Below are positions 1 through 7,801 of a stretch of 24,985 nt of DNA, piece by piece. Position 1 is the first letter of the stretch, and each line of letters starts with the position of its first letter. The stretch covers positions 1-24,985 of the forward strand of contig JAJYKS010000010.1 of the NCBI GenBank assembly GCA_021788365.1, given 5' to 3'. Below the pieces are notes generated by a model. That model did not search any database and was not told the origin of the DNA. It worked only from the letters and a program-made list of their open reading frames with translations. The DNA comes from a bacterium. Its GTDB lineage: Bacteria > Patescibacteria > Microgenomatia > UBA1400 > UBA12108. A program made the translations under genes and the position numbers.

Positions 1-191
1 CGATCCGCCGCAGTATTATTGGTACCCGTGGGGTGTACGTCGATCCGCATGATGGCGAATCAATTATGAGCGGTGTAAAAAAAGCACTGGTACTTGGCAA
101 AGTAGAATACAAGAAAGAACTACAGCCGTACAAGCTGACAACAGTAGTATCACAGATAGAAAAGGAATTCTATGACCTCGCCCACGCCTAA
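1..191 (+). CDS. GT4-type glycosyltransferase, C-terminal fragment (cut by window edge)
   Basis: Reading from base 3 gives an open frame of 62 residues ending in TAA at 189-191; the 5' part lies outside the window. The fragment contains GTRGVYVDPHDGESI followed by a helix. This matches the end of the GT-B C-terminal domain of family 4 glycosyltransferases, where a 'V..DP.D.E.I...I...L' segment follows the nucleotide-sugar site. It would transfer a sugar from an NDP-sugar donor onto a lipid-linked glycan in the cytoplasm. It overlaps the next gene by 20 bp, so it belongs to the same operon. The catalytic EX7E region is not visible, so the GT4 assignment rests only on the tail. Confidence 0.6.
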   Translation, partial: IRRSIIGTRGVYVDPHDGESIMSGVKKALVLGKVEYKKELQPYKLTTVVSQIEKEFYDLAHA

Positions 192-1029
192 GGCAAGCGC
201 CATCCTCGCAGTCTATAACGCAGCCACAACCGTTGCTCCTGCGCTGGACTCCCTCCTTGCCCAATCTGTCCCCACCGAAATCATTGTCGTGGACGACGGC
301 TCGACAGACGGCACGGTCGATATCCTGAAAAAATATCGTGGACGAGTCCGGCTCGTCCGGCAGCACCACGGCGGGCCGGCTGTAGCCCGCAATCTTGGGG
401 CACGTTTCGCGACTAGCCCGATTTTGCTTTTCGTCGATGCAGATATGACGTTTGACAGCGATTATGTTCGTGACCTTATCACCCCCATTCTAGAATCTAG
501 AATCTCAAATCTAACGTCTATTCTCGGTACCTATACTACCGACGAGCGCGTCGCCAACTGGGACAATGTCTGGGCACGCTCGTGGAATTGGCAGGAGGGA
601 TGGGAGGATGGTAAACGTTTCCCACCGCATGCTCCCAAGTGGGGTACGGATTTTCGTGCCATCCTAAAATCGGAATTTGACCGAGTTGGCGGCTTCGACA
701 GTATCGGTTATACCGATACCTGGACACTCTTCCAAAAATTGCAGGCTCGCCCACTCGCCACTCATGCCATCTGTTACCACCAAAATCCCGGCACGCTTTC
801 TGCCGTGTACCGCCAGGCGCGCTGGGTAGCCAAACGCCCATACAAATTTGGGGTAATAGGTGCGCTCTACGCGCTCGCTCGCACCTCGCTGCCCGTCTCG
901 CTCGCTGTCGGCATGTATAAATCATTTCTCCACGCCGAAATGCGCTTCCTTCTATTCAAGGTAGTTTACGATGTAGGACGCTTCGTGGGAATACTCGAAC
1001 TTTTATCGGCTAAAAAGCGCTATAACTAG
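172..1029 (+). CDS. Family 2 (GT-A) glycosyltransferase
   Basis: The protein has 285 residues. The N-terminal Rossmann-like GT-A fold opens with ASAILAVYNAATT, followed by the nucleotide-binding DDGSTDGT (about 41-48) and the metal-binding DAD motif at 89-91. The C-terminal part has hydrophobic, basic segments (about 225-275) that may associate with the membrane. It should transfer a sugar from an NDP-sugar to a polyprenyl-linked acceptor at the inner face of the membrane; donor and acceptor cannot be read. AAGGA at 162-166, 5 nt before the ATG, supports this start, which lies inside the preceding gene. A short repeated segment (487-505) encodes the residues around 106-112 in frame. Its last 27 bp overlap the antisense EamA gene. 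Confidence 0.88.
   Translation: MTSPTPKASAILAVYNAATTVAPALDSLLAQSVPTEIIVVDDGSTDGTVDILKKYRGRVRLVRQHHGGPAVARNLGARFATSPILLFVDADMTFDSDYVRDLITPILESRISNLTSILGTYTTDERVANWDNVWARSWNWQEGWEDGKRFPPHAPKWGTDFRAILKSEFDRVGGFDSIGYTDTWTLFQKLQARPLATHAICYHQNPGTLSAVYRQARWVAKRPYKFGVIGALYALARTSLPVSLAVGMYKSFLHAEMRFLLFKVVYDVGRFVGILELLSAKKRYN
487..505. repeat. Short TCTAGAATC direct repeat inside a GT2 gene
   Basis: ATTCTAGAATCTAGAATCT contains two tandem copies of the 8-mer CTAGAATC/T and is also rich in XbaI-like palindromes. It lies in frame in the GT2 gene at a position that is usually a variable loop (ILESRISN). A similar TCTAGCATC-type block lies at 11475-11506. Confidence 0.55.
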
Positions 1030-1431
1030 CACACCAAACGTGATGAGGACAGATCCCGCGGCCGTCGCCCAAGTAAGTTTCTCGTGGAGGAAGATGACAG
1101 CCATGATTACGGCCAAAACGAGGGACAGTCGGTCGATGGGCACCACCCTGGTTGCATCGGTGAGGTCGAGAGCGCGGAAGTAGAACAGCCAGCTTACTCC
1201 CGTTGCCACGCCGGATAGTATGAGAAATACCCAATTGGTCGTAGACAGTTTGGCAATACTCTGGATGCTCCCGTCTGCGATAGATATCCCCCACGCAAAC
1301 ACCAAAATAATCACGGTGCGTATTGCCGTCGCCAAATTCGAATCCACTCCTTTCATCCCTACTTTTGCGAGGATGGAAACCAGGGCTGCAAAGGTCGCCG
1401 ACATGAGAGATGCAAATAGCCAGCTTGGCAT
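1003..1431 (-). CDS. Single-domain EamA/DMT family transporter
   Basis: This is a 142-residue, strongly hydrophobic protein with about five predicted membrane helices. It matches the single-EamA-domain members of the drug/metabolite transporter superfamily, half the size of the usual ten-helix proteins and presumed to work as dimers. Recognisable parts are the start MPSWLFASLMSATFAAL, SNLATAIRT near 33-41, and a late VFLHE(K)LTW-like segment typical of EamA repeats. The reading frame stays open upstream to 1593, but the family start is the ATG at 1429-1431; the upstream extension is hydrophilic and overlaps the divergent gene. It is the only clear minus-strand gene in the window and converges on the GT2 gene with a 27-bp overlap. 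Substrate unknown; DMT proteins in glycan loci (ArnE/ArnF) can flip lipid-linked sugars. Confidence 0.85.
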   Translation of the reverse strand: MPSWLFASLMSATFAALVSILAKVGMKGVDSNLATAIRTVIILVFAWGISIADGSIQSIAKLSTTNWVFLILSGVATGVSWLFYFRALDLTDATRVVPIDRLSLVLAVIMAVIFLHEKLTWATAAGSVLITFGVLVIALFSR

Positions 1432-1461
1432 ATAGTTACTAGCGTAACACATGGGGTCTTC

Positions 1462-1470
1462 TGCTACAAT
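1462..1470 (+). promoter_or_regulatory. Extended -10 (TGC-TACAAT), putative leaderless promoter for 1477 gene
   Basis: TGCTACAAT ends 6 nt before the ATG at 1477, so transcription would start at or within a base of the start codon. There is no convincing -35 and no Shine-Dalgarno. The same arrangement recurs at 7183, 14797, 20722, 21450 and 23666. Confidence 0.55.
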
Positions 1471-1476
1471 TGCCCT

Positions 1477-2076
1477 ATGGCAGCAGTAGTGTTCCCCGAA
1501 GACAAAGATACCACATACTACTTTGTAGATTGGGCCGAACAGGGAGAGCTGGTTCTCACGCTTGCTAAAAAGATCCTTGCCAAAGAGCATCACGCATTCG
1601 ACCGACTAGTTGCGCTCGCAACAGGTGGCTTATCCATGAGTCGGGCTTTGAAAGACTATGTGGGGATACCAAAACTGAGTAGTGTGCACATCTCTTTTTA
1701 TCGCGGAATTGGCGAGACAAACGAAATGCCGGTCATCACTCAGTCTATTCCCGCCAACATAAGCGGCGAGTCCGTACTCATTTTCGACGACAAAAACGAT
1801 AGCGGAAAAACCGTCGAAATAGCTAAGGAATACTTGAAGCTACGTGGTGCAAAAAGTTGTACAGTGGCAACGCTTTGGCAAACACCATATACCAAACACC
1901 CTTCAGATTTTTTTGCCAAAGAGACAACAGATTGGATTATCTTCCCAGACGAGATCCGTGAAACAATCACACTCTTGCGTGATAAGTGGCAAAAAAAAGG
2001 TGTGGCAGGGAAGGATATAGACAAACGACTGCGCGATATTGGCTTTCAACAAAAACAACTTGATTTGGTGGCATAG
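1477..2076 (+). CDS. Type I phosphoribosyltransferase-domain protein
   Basis: The protein has 199 residues. VLIFDDKNDSGKT at about 100-112 fits the PRPP-binding motif of type I phosphoribosyltransferases (hydrophobic strand, two acidic residues, then a D-[ST]-G-x-T loop). The earlier ALATGGLSMSRAL segment fits the pyrophosphate-binding loop region. The family uses PRPP to convert a nucleobase to a nucleotide, or works as a regulator. The overall shape resembles the compact xanthine/hypoxanthine (Gpt-like) group, but the base cannot be told from sequence. The last part (about 160-199) is charged. A -10 box sits 6 nt before the ATG, suggesting its own leaderless transcript. It is followed 2 nt later by a membrane glycosyltransferase, so this promoter may also drive the genes downstream. 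It looks like a metabolic gene embedded in a glycan locus. Confidence 0.75.
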   Translation: MAAVVFPEDKDTTYYFVDWAEQGELVLTLAKKILAKEHHAFDRLVALATGGLSMSRALKDYVGIPKLSSVHISFYRGIGETNEMPVITQSIPANISGESVLIFDDKNDSGKTVEIAKEYLKLRGAKSCTVATLWQTPYTKHPSDFFAKETTDWIIFPDEIRETITLLRDKWQKKGVAGKDIDKRLRDIGFQQKQLDLVA

Positions 2077-2078
2077 CC

Positions 2079-3434
2079 ATGACAGTGCTCATCCTCGCCA
2101 TAGCAACGATTCTCCGCCTCGTGCTCGTTAACCAATCGTTGTGGCTAGACGAAGCCATAGAAGCCTTAGCTCTCATGGGGAAACAAGGCCCGCTCCTTAA
2201 GTACGCCCTCGCTGACTTTCAGCCGCCGCTCTACCACTTTGTGCTTTATGGCTGGACACGCCTCGCTGGATTCAGCGAGCTCGCACTCCGCACCCCGTCA
2301 CTTGTTGCCGGAGTAGCCACCGTGTGGTTTGTCATAAAAATTGGCGAAACGCTTGGCACGAAAAAAGTAGGCTACATTGCCGGCCTTCTGGCGGCGACCA
2401 ACCCACTCCTCATATATTATTCTCAAGAGGGTCGCACGTACGCGCTGACCGCGTTTCTAGTAACGGCGAGTTTCTATTACTTAATCCGCATTACCCAAAA
2501 ACCGACCAAGACAAAATATCTGACGTGTTTTTTTCTGTGGACGATCCTTGCACTCTGGACGAGCTACCTTGCCTGGGTATTGTACGGACTCGTCGGTCTG
2601 TATCTTCTGGTCACGAAGCGATATCGTCCTTTTTGGGTCTTGGCCTCCGCCGCCACCAGCTTGGCGCTTTGGCTGCCCTCACTCTTCGGATCACTCCGTA
2701 TAGGTCTCTCGACCATTCACGTCTCGCCATCATGGGGAGCGGTGGTAGGTGCCGCGACATGGAAATCGCTCCCCTTGACGTGGGTGAAGTTTGTCATAGG
2801 GCGTATTTCGTTCGCGAACAAGTATATATACGGAGTGATTGTGGCAGTGCTCGTCGTCCTTCACGCCCACGCGCTACGTAAAAGCCTAAAACATAAAAAT
2901 CTGCCACTCCTCGCGGTCTGGCTACTTGGTCCCGTAATTGTTGGAGCTTTTATAGCAATGTTCATACCGGTATATCAGTATTTTCGCGTTCTCTTTGTAC
3001 TACCAGCCTATCTCCTCCTACTGGCCCTTGGCCTCTCCCGGATAAACATACGTCATACCGCACTTCTCGTATTCACTCAAGTTGCGTGCTTGGTTATATT
3101 TTGGATGACACCTAGTTTCCACCGCGAAGATTGGCGCGCCCTCGTCCACGACATAAATGACACAAAAACGGAGACCTTCGCCGTGGCCCTGCCCAGTCGC
3201 AACCAAGACGCACCGCTCATCTACTATGGAGTCGAGGGCAGGGTTTTTGAGCCAAAGGACCAGGGTATCCCGCCGGTATCTCGTGTGTACTACATAAACT
3301 ACGTCGAGGATCTCTTCGACGGTGGCCACGCCGGCCGCGCAAACCTGGCCAAAGCCGGCTATACTATTGGTGGGCAAAAAACCTACCCAGGGATTGCGGT
3401 TGATATCTACGAAAATTTGAAAATTGGAAATTAA
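2079..3434 (+). CDS. ArnT/PMT-like polytopic glycosyltransferase (GT39/GT83 type)
   Basis: The protein has 451 residues with about ten membrane helices and a soluble C-terminal tail. The first extracytoplasmic loop carries the acidic pair of this superfamily in SLWLDEAIEA (D24, E25). A second acidic motif, ADFQPPLYHF (D46), follows; 'D.(H/Q)PP.Y' is characteristic of PMT_2/ArnT-like enzymes. These enzymes use polyprenyl-phosphate monosaccharides on the outer face of the membrane to glycosylate lipids, glycans or proteins. It begins 2 nt after the PRTase gene and is followed 3 nt later by a GT4 gene. Its last codons (ENLKIGN) are encoded by the AT-rich repeat at 3417-3448, so the native C-terminus may have been altered by that element. 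Donor and acceptor unknown. Confidence 0.82.
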   Translation: MTVLILAIATILRLVLVNQSLWLDEAIEALALMGKQGPLLKYALADFQPPLYHFVLYGWTRLAGFSELALRTPSLVAGVATVWFVIKIGETLGTKKVGYIAGLLAATNPLLIYYSQEGRTYALTAFLVTASFYYLIRITQKPTKTKYLTCFFLWTILALWTSYLAWVLYGLVGLYLLVTKRYRPFWVLASAATSLALWLPSLFGSLRIGLSTIHVSPSWGAVVGAATWKSLPLTWVKFVIGRISFANKYIYGVIVAVLVVLHAHALRKSLKHKNLPLLAVWLLGPVIVGAFIAMFIPVYQYFRVLFVLPAYLLLLALGLSRINIRHTALLVFTQVACLVIFWMTPSFHREDWRALVHDINDTKTETFAVALPSRNQDAPLIYYGVEGRVFEPKDQGIPPVSRVYYINYVEDLFDGGHAGRANLAKAGYTIGGQKTYPGIAVDIYENLKIGN

Positions 3435-3448
3435 AAAATGAAAATTGG
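3417..3448. repeat. Dispersed AT-rich repeat, copy 1 (spans a stop and the next start codon)
   Basis: It begins TTGAAAATTGGAAATT and continues through AAAAAATGAAAATT. It provides the last codons and stop of the upstream membrane glycosyltransferase and the ATG AAA ATT start of the next gene. The first 24 bases are identical to those of copy 2 at 5912-5941 and differ from copy 3 at 7802-7832 by one inserted G. Confidence 0.7.
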
Positions 3449-4547
3449 TATAGATATTTCTCAGATGTGCTACGAAGGTACAGGTGTGGCGCGCTATACG
3501 CGCGAGCTCACCGGAGCACTTCTCAAAGAACATCCCAATCATGTATTTACACTCCTTGCCGGAGCATGGCGCCAAAAAGAATTTTTCACGCAGATACACA
3601 GCCAGCAGCCGTGGAGCACGGCGAAGTTGCGACTCTACGGCTTGCCTCCCAAGCTGGCGGGGCTTGTACTCAACACGGTGCCAGTCCCATTCGAGTGGAT
3701 AGGGGGAAGGTATGACGTTTTTCACGCCTCAGACTGGGTGCAGCCGATAACCAGTATGAAAACGGTGACGACAGTACATGATCTTGTTTTTCGGAAATAT
3801 CCGGAGACAGTCGACCTACTTATTCGTAAAGTCCAAGAATTCCGTCTCTCGCGTATCGCAAAGGGTAGTGTTCACGTCATTGTCGACTCTATGAGCACAA
3901 AAAATGATCTCAAGAAAATATACGCGATAGATGATGAGCGGATCGATGTGATATATCCAGGTATAAATAGTACGTGGAAACCGGCAACGAAAAAAGAAAT
4001 TGAACGAGTGAAAACAAAGTACACATTACCTGATCAATATATTCTTTCAGTGGGAACCCAGGAGCCAAGAAAAAATATCGCCCGGCTAGCCGCCGCCGCA
4101 GAAAAAGTCGGACTGCCGCTTGTCCTGGTTGGTCATTACGGATGGGGCGACTCTCTCACACCCGGTGTGAAAAGCGCCCACACACCGGGTATGCTGAGCC
4201 TTGGCCATGTCCCCGACGCCGATTTATCGGCGCTCTACACCGGCGCCGCCGTATTTGCCTACCCCTCGCTCTACGAGGGATTTGGTTTCCCCGTTCTAGA
4301 AGCCAAGGCCTGTGGGACGCCCGTTGTAACCTCCAATGTTTCCTCACTACCTGAGGTGGGGGGTGAGTCGGCTGTACTAGTATCCCCAACCGATGTAGAT
4401 GCAATCGCAGCCGGCATACAGCATGCAATGCAAGAGCGTGAAAAAAGAATTGATCGAGGTTTCACGGAGGTAAAATCATTTACATGGAATAGCGCCGCGA
4501 AAGCTACCCTGGAGGTGTATGAAAAAATTAGCAAAGGATATATATGA
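3438..4547 (+). CDS. GT4 family glycosyltransferase
   Basis: The protein has 369 residues in a GT-B fold. The N-terminal domain starts MKIGIDISQM with the acceptor-side glycine-rich turn (GTGVARYTREL) and TTVHDL (H114-D115). The C-terminal domain starts with ILSVGTQEPRKN (RK at 211-212, binding donor phosphates) and contains the EX7E motif in SLYEGFGFPVLEA (E280, E288). It resembles mannosyl/rhamnosyl transferases of O-antigen loci. It transfers a sugar from an NDP-sugar with retention of configuration, in the cytoplasm. There is no Shine-Dalgarno: the ATG lies inside the AT-rich repeat copy 1, 3 nt after the previous stop. It overlaps the next gene by 4 bp (ATGA), suggesting translational coupling. 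Exact sugar not predictable. Confidence 0.9.
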   Translation: MKIGIDISQMCYEGTGVARYTRELTGALLKEHPNHVFTLLAGAWRQKEFFTQIHSQQPWSTAKLRLYGLPPKLAGLVLNTVPVPFEWIGGRYDVFHASDWVQPITSMKTVTTVHDLVFRKYPETVDLLIRKVQEFRLSRIAKGSVHVIVDSMSTKNDLKKIYAIDDERIDVIYPGINSTWKPATKKEIERVKTKYTLPDQYILSVGTQEPRKNIARLAAAAEKVGLPLVLVGHYGWGDSLTPGVKSAHTPGMLSLGHVPDADLSALYTGAAVFAYPSLYEGFGFPVLEAKACGTPVVTSNVSSLPEVGGESAVLVSPTDVDAIAAGIQHAMQEREKRIDRGFTEVKSFTWNSAAKATLEVYEKISKGYI

Positions 4548-5356
4548 CGCTAATCTCTATAATCCAAAACTTAGAAGCTTTTGCTCCACCAGCAAATACT
4601 GCAAATGAAACAGAGACCAAAGAAATTGAGATTGGTCAAAGGCTATCAGAACTAAATGCTTGGGGGAATGATGCGGCAAAATACGGTTCCTGGGCAAGCG
4701 TGCTGGGTGGAAACACACCGATACACATGACGGGAAATAGTACCTCACTCCCATTGTGGAAATTTACTAGCGAGCAAAACCTGAGTCAAACCATCACTGC
4801 GATGCCACTAAAACTCTGGACAGGCTTAAAGTGGGAAACAGGTGCAGACCTAAACAAGCTGGCGATAGATAAACCTAATGATCGCTGGAAATATTATTTC
4901 TCTCTAAACTTACAAGACCCACATAATACAGAATTAGCAGAAAATTTTTTTTCTAAAATATTAAAAATTGCTCGTATCAATAAACTTTCCCTTATGACAA
5001 AAACAGAAGATCACTTATATGACAGCCTATTAATATACACATGGGACGTAGGACAAATGGACACGATTCTTTCAGAGCTATATGGACGCTATCCATCAAT
5101 GTGGACAGACGTGCGACGGGTATTTCAAAAGCCTATTGTCGGAATAAATCCATTGCATATCGCACGCGTGCAAGAGCCGATGGGTGGTGTTGACGGAAAC
5201 TCACACACCACTCGCATGTATACTTTAGGTAAATACATAGATACAAGGCTATCCGATAGTACAAGAAAGTGGTCGATTGACACCCAAACTTTTTTGGAAG
5301 CATGCCTAACAGCAAGTGTAAAACCAGAAGCCCCATGGATGGTACAAACAATATGA
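4544..5356 (+). CDS. Unrecognised AT-rich protein inside the glycan operon
   Basis: The protein has 270 residues and I do not recognise a family. It has no signal peptide and no membrane segment, so it is probably cytoplasmic. It is rich in Trp, Asn, Thr and Leu; a central part (about 120-190) alternates helix-like stretches with WKYYFSLNLQDPHN and LLIYTWDVGQ, suggesting an alpha/beta fold. Base composition is clearly more AT-rich than the flanking GT4 genes, and codons end in A/T more often, consistent with recent acquisition. Even so it is joined to both neighbours by ATGA overlaps (4544-4547 and 5353-5356), so it is translated as part of the operon. It could be a glycan-modifying or glycosyltransferase-like protein of an undescribed family, but nothing in the sequence proves this. 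Confidence 0.8.
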   Translation: MTLISIIQNLEAFAPPANTANETETKEIEIGQRLSELNAWGNDAAKYGSWASVLGGNTPIHMTGNSTSLPLWKFTSEQNLSQTITAMPLKLWTGLKWETGADLNKLAIDKPNDRWKYYFSLNLQDPHNTELAENFFSKILKIARINKLSLMTKTEDHLYDSLLIYTWDVGQMDTILSELYGRYPSMWTDVRRVFQKPIVGINPLHIARVQEPMGGVDGNSHTTRMYTLGKYIDTRLSDSTRKWSIDTQTFLEACLTASVKPEAPWMVQTI

Positions 5357-6465
5357 AAAAATTGGTAATCGGCATTGACGCAAACGAAGCCAACAGAGCG
5401 AATCGTGTCGGCACCGGCCAGTATGCCTATCACATTTTGTGGCAGTGGTACAAAACAAGTGGCGCAGATTTTCACCTGTACCTTCGCGACGCGCTCGTAG
5501 GAGACATGCCGCCGGAGCGGGATGGCTGGCAGTACCATATAATCGGCCCCCGCACGGCTTGGACTCGCTTCGCGCTCCCCCTACACCTCCTCACGGGCAC
5601 TCGCCACGACGTGTTCTGGAATCCCGCCCACTACCTCCCCCCAATTGTTCCGGGGAAAAGTGTCGTCACCATCCACGACCTGGCATACGAGTACTTCCCG
5701 GACCTTTTTCTCAAAAAAGATCTCTACAAGCTAAAGAACTGGACGCGTTCGAGTGTTGCCCGTGCCACGCGGGTAATCGCGGTTTCCGAAGCAACCAAAA
5801 AAGACGTTGTCGCCGCCTACGCCGCGCCGGAGGGGAAAATCGCCGTAGTCCACAACGGTTACGACTCCGCTACCTTCAATATTCATCGCAAAGATATAGA
5901 TAAATCAATACTTGAAAATTGGAAATTAAAAAATGCAAATTATGTGTTATTCCTCGGAACCATTCAGCCAAGGAAAAACGCCATCAAACTCATCCAGGCA
6001 TTCCACCTTCTCAAAGAGAGCGGATACAAAGGTAAATTAGTCTTGGCGGGCAATATCGGCTGGATGGCGGACGAAACACTCCGCGTGGCTAAAGAGTCAC
6101 CCGACGCAAAAGATATAGTACTGACAGGCTATGTCTCCGACGAGGCACGGCTGGTACTGTATAGCAACGCCGACGTGTACGTTCTCCCCTCGCTCTACGA
6201 AGGGTTTGGCGTACCAGCGCTAGAAGCCATGGCGTGCGGTGCTCCGGCAGCGGTGGCCGACAACTCCTCTCTACCCGAAGTGGTAGGGGATGCCGCCGAA
6301 CTATTTAACGCCGCGGACCCCGCCGACATTGCCCGCGCAGTTATGGCAGTTCGTGCGAATCGCGAGTCATATATAAAGCGCGGCCTCGCCCGGGTCAAGA
6401 AATTCTCCTGGGAAAAATGTGCCCGCGAAACCTTGAATGTCTTGGAAACAGTCGCACATGGCTAA
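5353..6465 (+). CDS. GT4 family glycosyltransferase
   Basis: The protein has 370 residues, GT-B fold. The start at 5353 (MKKLVIGIDANEAN) is chosen because it begins the first strand and overlaps the previous stop by ATGA; the frame is open from 5302, but that extension has no family similarity. Visible motifs are GTGQYAYHIL near the N-terminus, VVTIHDLAYE, YVLFLGTIQPRKN opening the second domain, and LYEGFGVPALEA with the EX7E pair at about 283-291. It is predicted to be a retaining sugar transferase of the mannosyl/rhamnosyl type acting on a lipid-linked oligosaccharide. Residues about 187-197, in the linker between the two domains, are encoded by the AT-rich repeat copy 2. It overlaps the next gene by 8 bp. 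Confidence 0.9.
   Translation: MKKLVIGIDANEANRANRVGTGQYAYHILWQWYKTSGADFHLYLRDALVGDMPPERDGWQYHIIGPRTAWTRFALPLHLLTGTRHDVFWNPAHYLPPIVPGKSVVTIHDLAYEYFPDLFLKKDLYKLKNWTRSSVARATRVIAVSEATKKDVVAAYAAPEGKIAVVHNGYDSATFNIHRKDIDKSILENWKLKNANYVLFLGTIQPRKNAIKLIQAFHLLKESGYKGKLVLAGNIGWMADETLRVAKESPDAKDIVLTGYVSDEARLVLYSNADVYVLPSLYEGFGVPALEAMACGAPAAVADNSSLPEVVGDAAELFNAADPADIARAVMAVRANRESYIKRGLARVKKFSWEKCARETLNVLETVAHG
5912..5941. repeat. Dispersed AT-rich repeat, copy 2 (in frame inside a GT4 gene)
   Basis: TTGAAAATTGGAAATT followed by AAAAAATGCAAATT. It is identical to copy 1 over the first 24 bases, but here it is read as codons in a different frame (LENWKLKNAN) in the linker between the two GT-B domains. This is evidence that the element is dispersed and not a conserved coding motif. 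Confidence 0.7.
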
Positions 6466-7180
6466 CCAGCCAAGAAGAGTAGACTGCATCATTCCCTTTT
6501 ATAACGAGGGTGAAAGAGTTGTTCACGTTATTTCTGTTCTGTCCCAGGTGCCGGAATGTGGCCGCATTATCGCGGTCGACGACGGAAGTAGTGACGGAAT
6601 AGGGCGCATACTAGCACGTCGATTTCCCCATCTAATACTAGTTCGTCTATCCAAAAATGCAGGCAAATCAGCTGCCGTCTTTGCCGGACTCTCCCGCGCA
6701 AAAAGCCCTGACATCTTTTTACTTGACGCGGATTCGGAGCGACTTTTCCCCGCGACACTTTCGAGTGCGATTCATGCGTATGAGGAATCTGGGGTAGACT
6801 CCCTCATCCTACGCAAACATGGTCCTTGGTGGATACGCCCGGCAGACTCGTTATTTCGCAATTACGTCGTACAAGCCGGAGAACGTCTTATGAGACGAAA
6901 CGACCTGAGCGCAGTACGAACACTTCATCCTGTTGGCTACCAACTAGAAGTTGCCATAAATCAGTACCTCATGGAGCAACGCAAAAAATGTGCTTGGATG
7001 TACGTGCCGATTCGCAATCCCCACAAGGTGGAAAAATACGGGTGGCGAGAGGGATGGCGTCGCGATCTCCTTATGGAAAAATCCATCACTGAATATCTTG
7101 GGCCTCGTAAACAAATTCAACAAATACTCTTCTTCTGTCGCCACCAGATCAGTACAAATAGTTCAAATAAAATAAAATAA
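6458..7180 (+). CDS. Family 2 (GT-A) glycosyltransferase
   Basis: The protein has 240 residues from the ATG at 6458, chosen because MANQPRRVDCIIPFYNEGE begins directly at the GT2 fold and overlaps the previous stop by 8 bp; an upstream ATG at 6437 is possible. Motifs are CIIPFYNEG, VDDGSSDG (D41, D42) and the metal-binding LLDADSE (D90, D92). The short KNAGKSAAVFAGL segment is typical of DPM1/DPG synthase-like GT2 proteins, which make polyprenyl-phosphate sugars. Such a product would feed the ArnT-like enzymes in this locus; this is an inference. It ends in a hydrophilic Ser/Asn/Lys tail, without the C-terminal membrane helices of some family members. No Shine-Dalgarno. Confidence 0.85.
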   Translation: MANQPRRVDCIIPFYNEGERVVHVISVLSQVPECGRIIAVDDGSSDGIGRILARRFPHLILVRLSKNAGKSAAVFAGLSRAKSPDIFLLDADSERLFPATLSSAIHAYEESGVDSLILRKHGPWWIRPADSLFRNYVVQAGERLMRRNDLSAVRTLHPVGYQLEVAINQYLMEQRKKCAWMYVPIRNPHKVEKYGWREGWRRDLLMEKSITEYLGPRKQIQQILFFCRHQISTNSSNKIK

Positions 7181-7182
7181 GA

Positions 7183-7188
7183 TACAAT
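7183..7188 (+). promoter_or_regulatory. -10 box TACAAT, putative leaderless promoter for acyltransferase gene
   Basis: TACAAT lies exactly 7 nt before the ATG at 7196, in the only real gap (15 nt) in this stretch of the cluster, after an A/T-rich run. There is no -35, no extended TG, and no Shine-Dalgarno. Confidence 0.5.
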
Positions 7189-7195
7189 ACAACCT

Positions 7196-7801
7196 ATGGC
7201 CTTTCCAATTCATGACAAACATGGCAAGTCACTGACCTGGAACGAAGGACTCGGCAAAGTTGTACGACGCTTCGACTCCTACTATATCGACTTCTGTGTC
7301 ATGCTTCTCAACATCTGTACCTGGATCCCCTTACACTCGGTACGCAATCTCATCTGGCGTATGAGCGGGGTAAAAATCGGCCGCAAAAGTACCCTCCATA
7401 CTGGCATTCGCACGTTCGACCCCCGGAATATTATTGTAGGCGAGGGGACTATTGTCGGTTTTGGAACATTCCTCGATGGGCGAGAACCAGTGATGATAGG
7501 CAGCCACACCGATATTGCCTCAGAGGTTATGATCTATAACCAGGAACACGATCTTTTTGCGGCAGATTTCCACGCAGTTGGCGGCCCAGTCAAAATCGGC
7601 GACTACGTGTTTATTGGTCCGCGTGCCATCATCCTCCCCGGAGTTACCATAGGTGATGGGGCGGTCGTAGCAGCTGGGGCCGTCGTGACGAAAGATGTTT
7701 TGCCCTATACAATAGTCGGTGGCGTGCCGGCAAAAGAGATTGGGGAGAGAAAACTAAAAAACCCGCACTATGTCTTAGGGCGATTTAAATTATTTCAATA
7801 A
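7196..7801 (+). CDS. Left-handed beta-helix (hexapeptide) O-acyltransferase
   Basis: The protein has 201 residues. Imperfect hexapeptide repeats run from about 58 to 180 ([LIV]-G-x4, e.g. VKIGRKSTLH, MIGSHTDIAS, VKIGDYVFIG, GVTIGDGAVVAAGAVVTKDV), ending with the family-typical IVGGVPAKEIG. The likely catalytic His is H118 in YNQEHDL, matching the conserved His of the maltose/galactoside acetyltransferase and WcaF/VatD group. It would acetylate a hydroxyl of a sugar in the glycan using acetyl-CoA, as a trimer in the cytoplasm. The N-terminal part (about 28-55) contains a hydrophobic stretch seen in WcaF-like members. It probably has its own promoter (7183-7188) and is followed at once by the AT-rich repeat copy 3. 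Confidence 0.9.
   Translation: MAFPIHDKHGKSLTWNEGLGKVVRRFDSYYIDFCVMLLNICTWIPLHSVRNLIWRMSGVKIGRKSTLHTGIRTFDPRNIIVGEGTIVGFGTFLDGREPVMIGSHTDIASEVMIYNQEHDLFAADFHAVGGPVKIGDYVFIGPRAIILPGVTIGDGAVVAAGAVVTKDVLPYTIVGGVPAKEIGERKLKNPHYVLGRFKLFQ

Noticed and set aside
1432..1593. N-terminal extension of the antisense EamA gene to 1593
   Set aside because: The extra 54 residues are hydrophilic, overlap the divergent PRTase gene and its promoter, and precede the usual family start at MPSWLF.
2324..2881. Open frame of 185 codons inside the ArnT-like gene
   Set aside because: It is in another frame of a clear membrane protein gene, with low-complexity basic composition and no family resemblance.
5302..5352. 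Upstream extension of the GT4 gene starting at 5353
   Set aside because: It overlaps the preceding gene, lacks conservation, and the ATGA overlap at 5353-5356 is a normal coupling.
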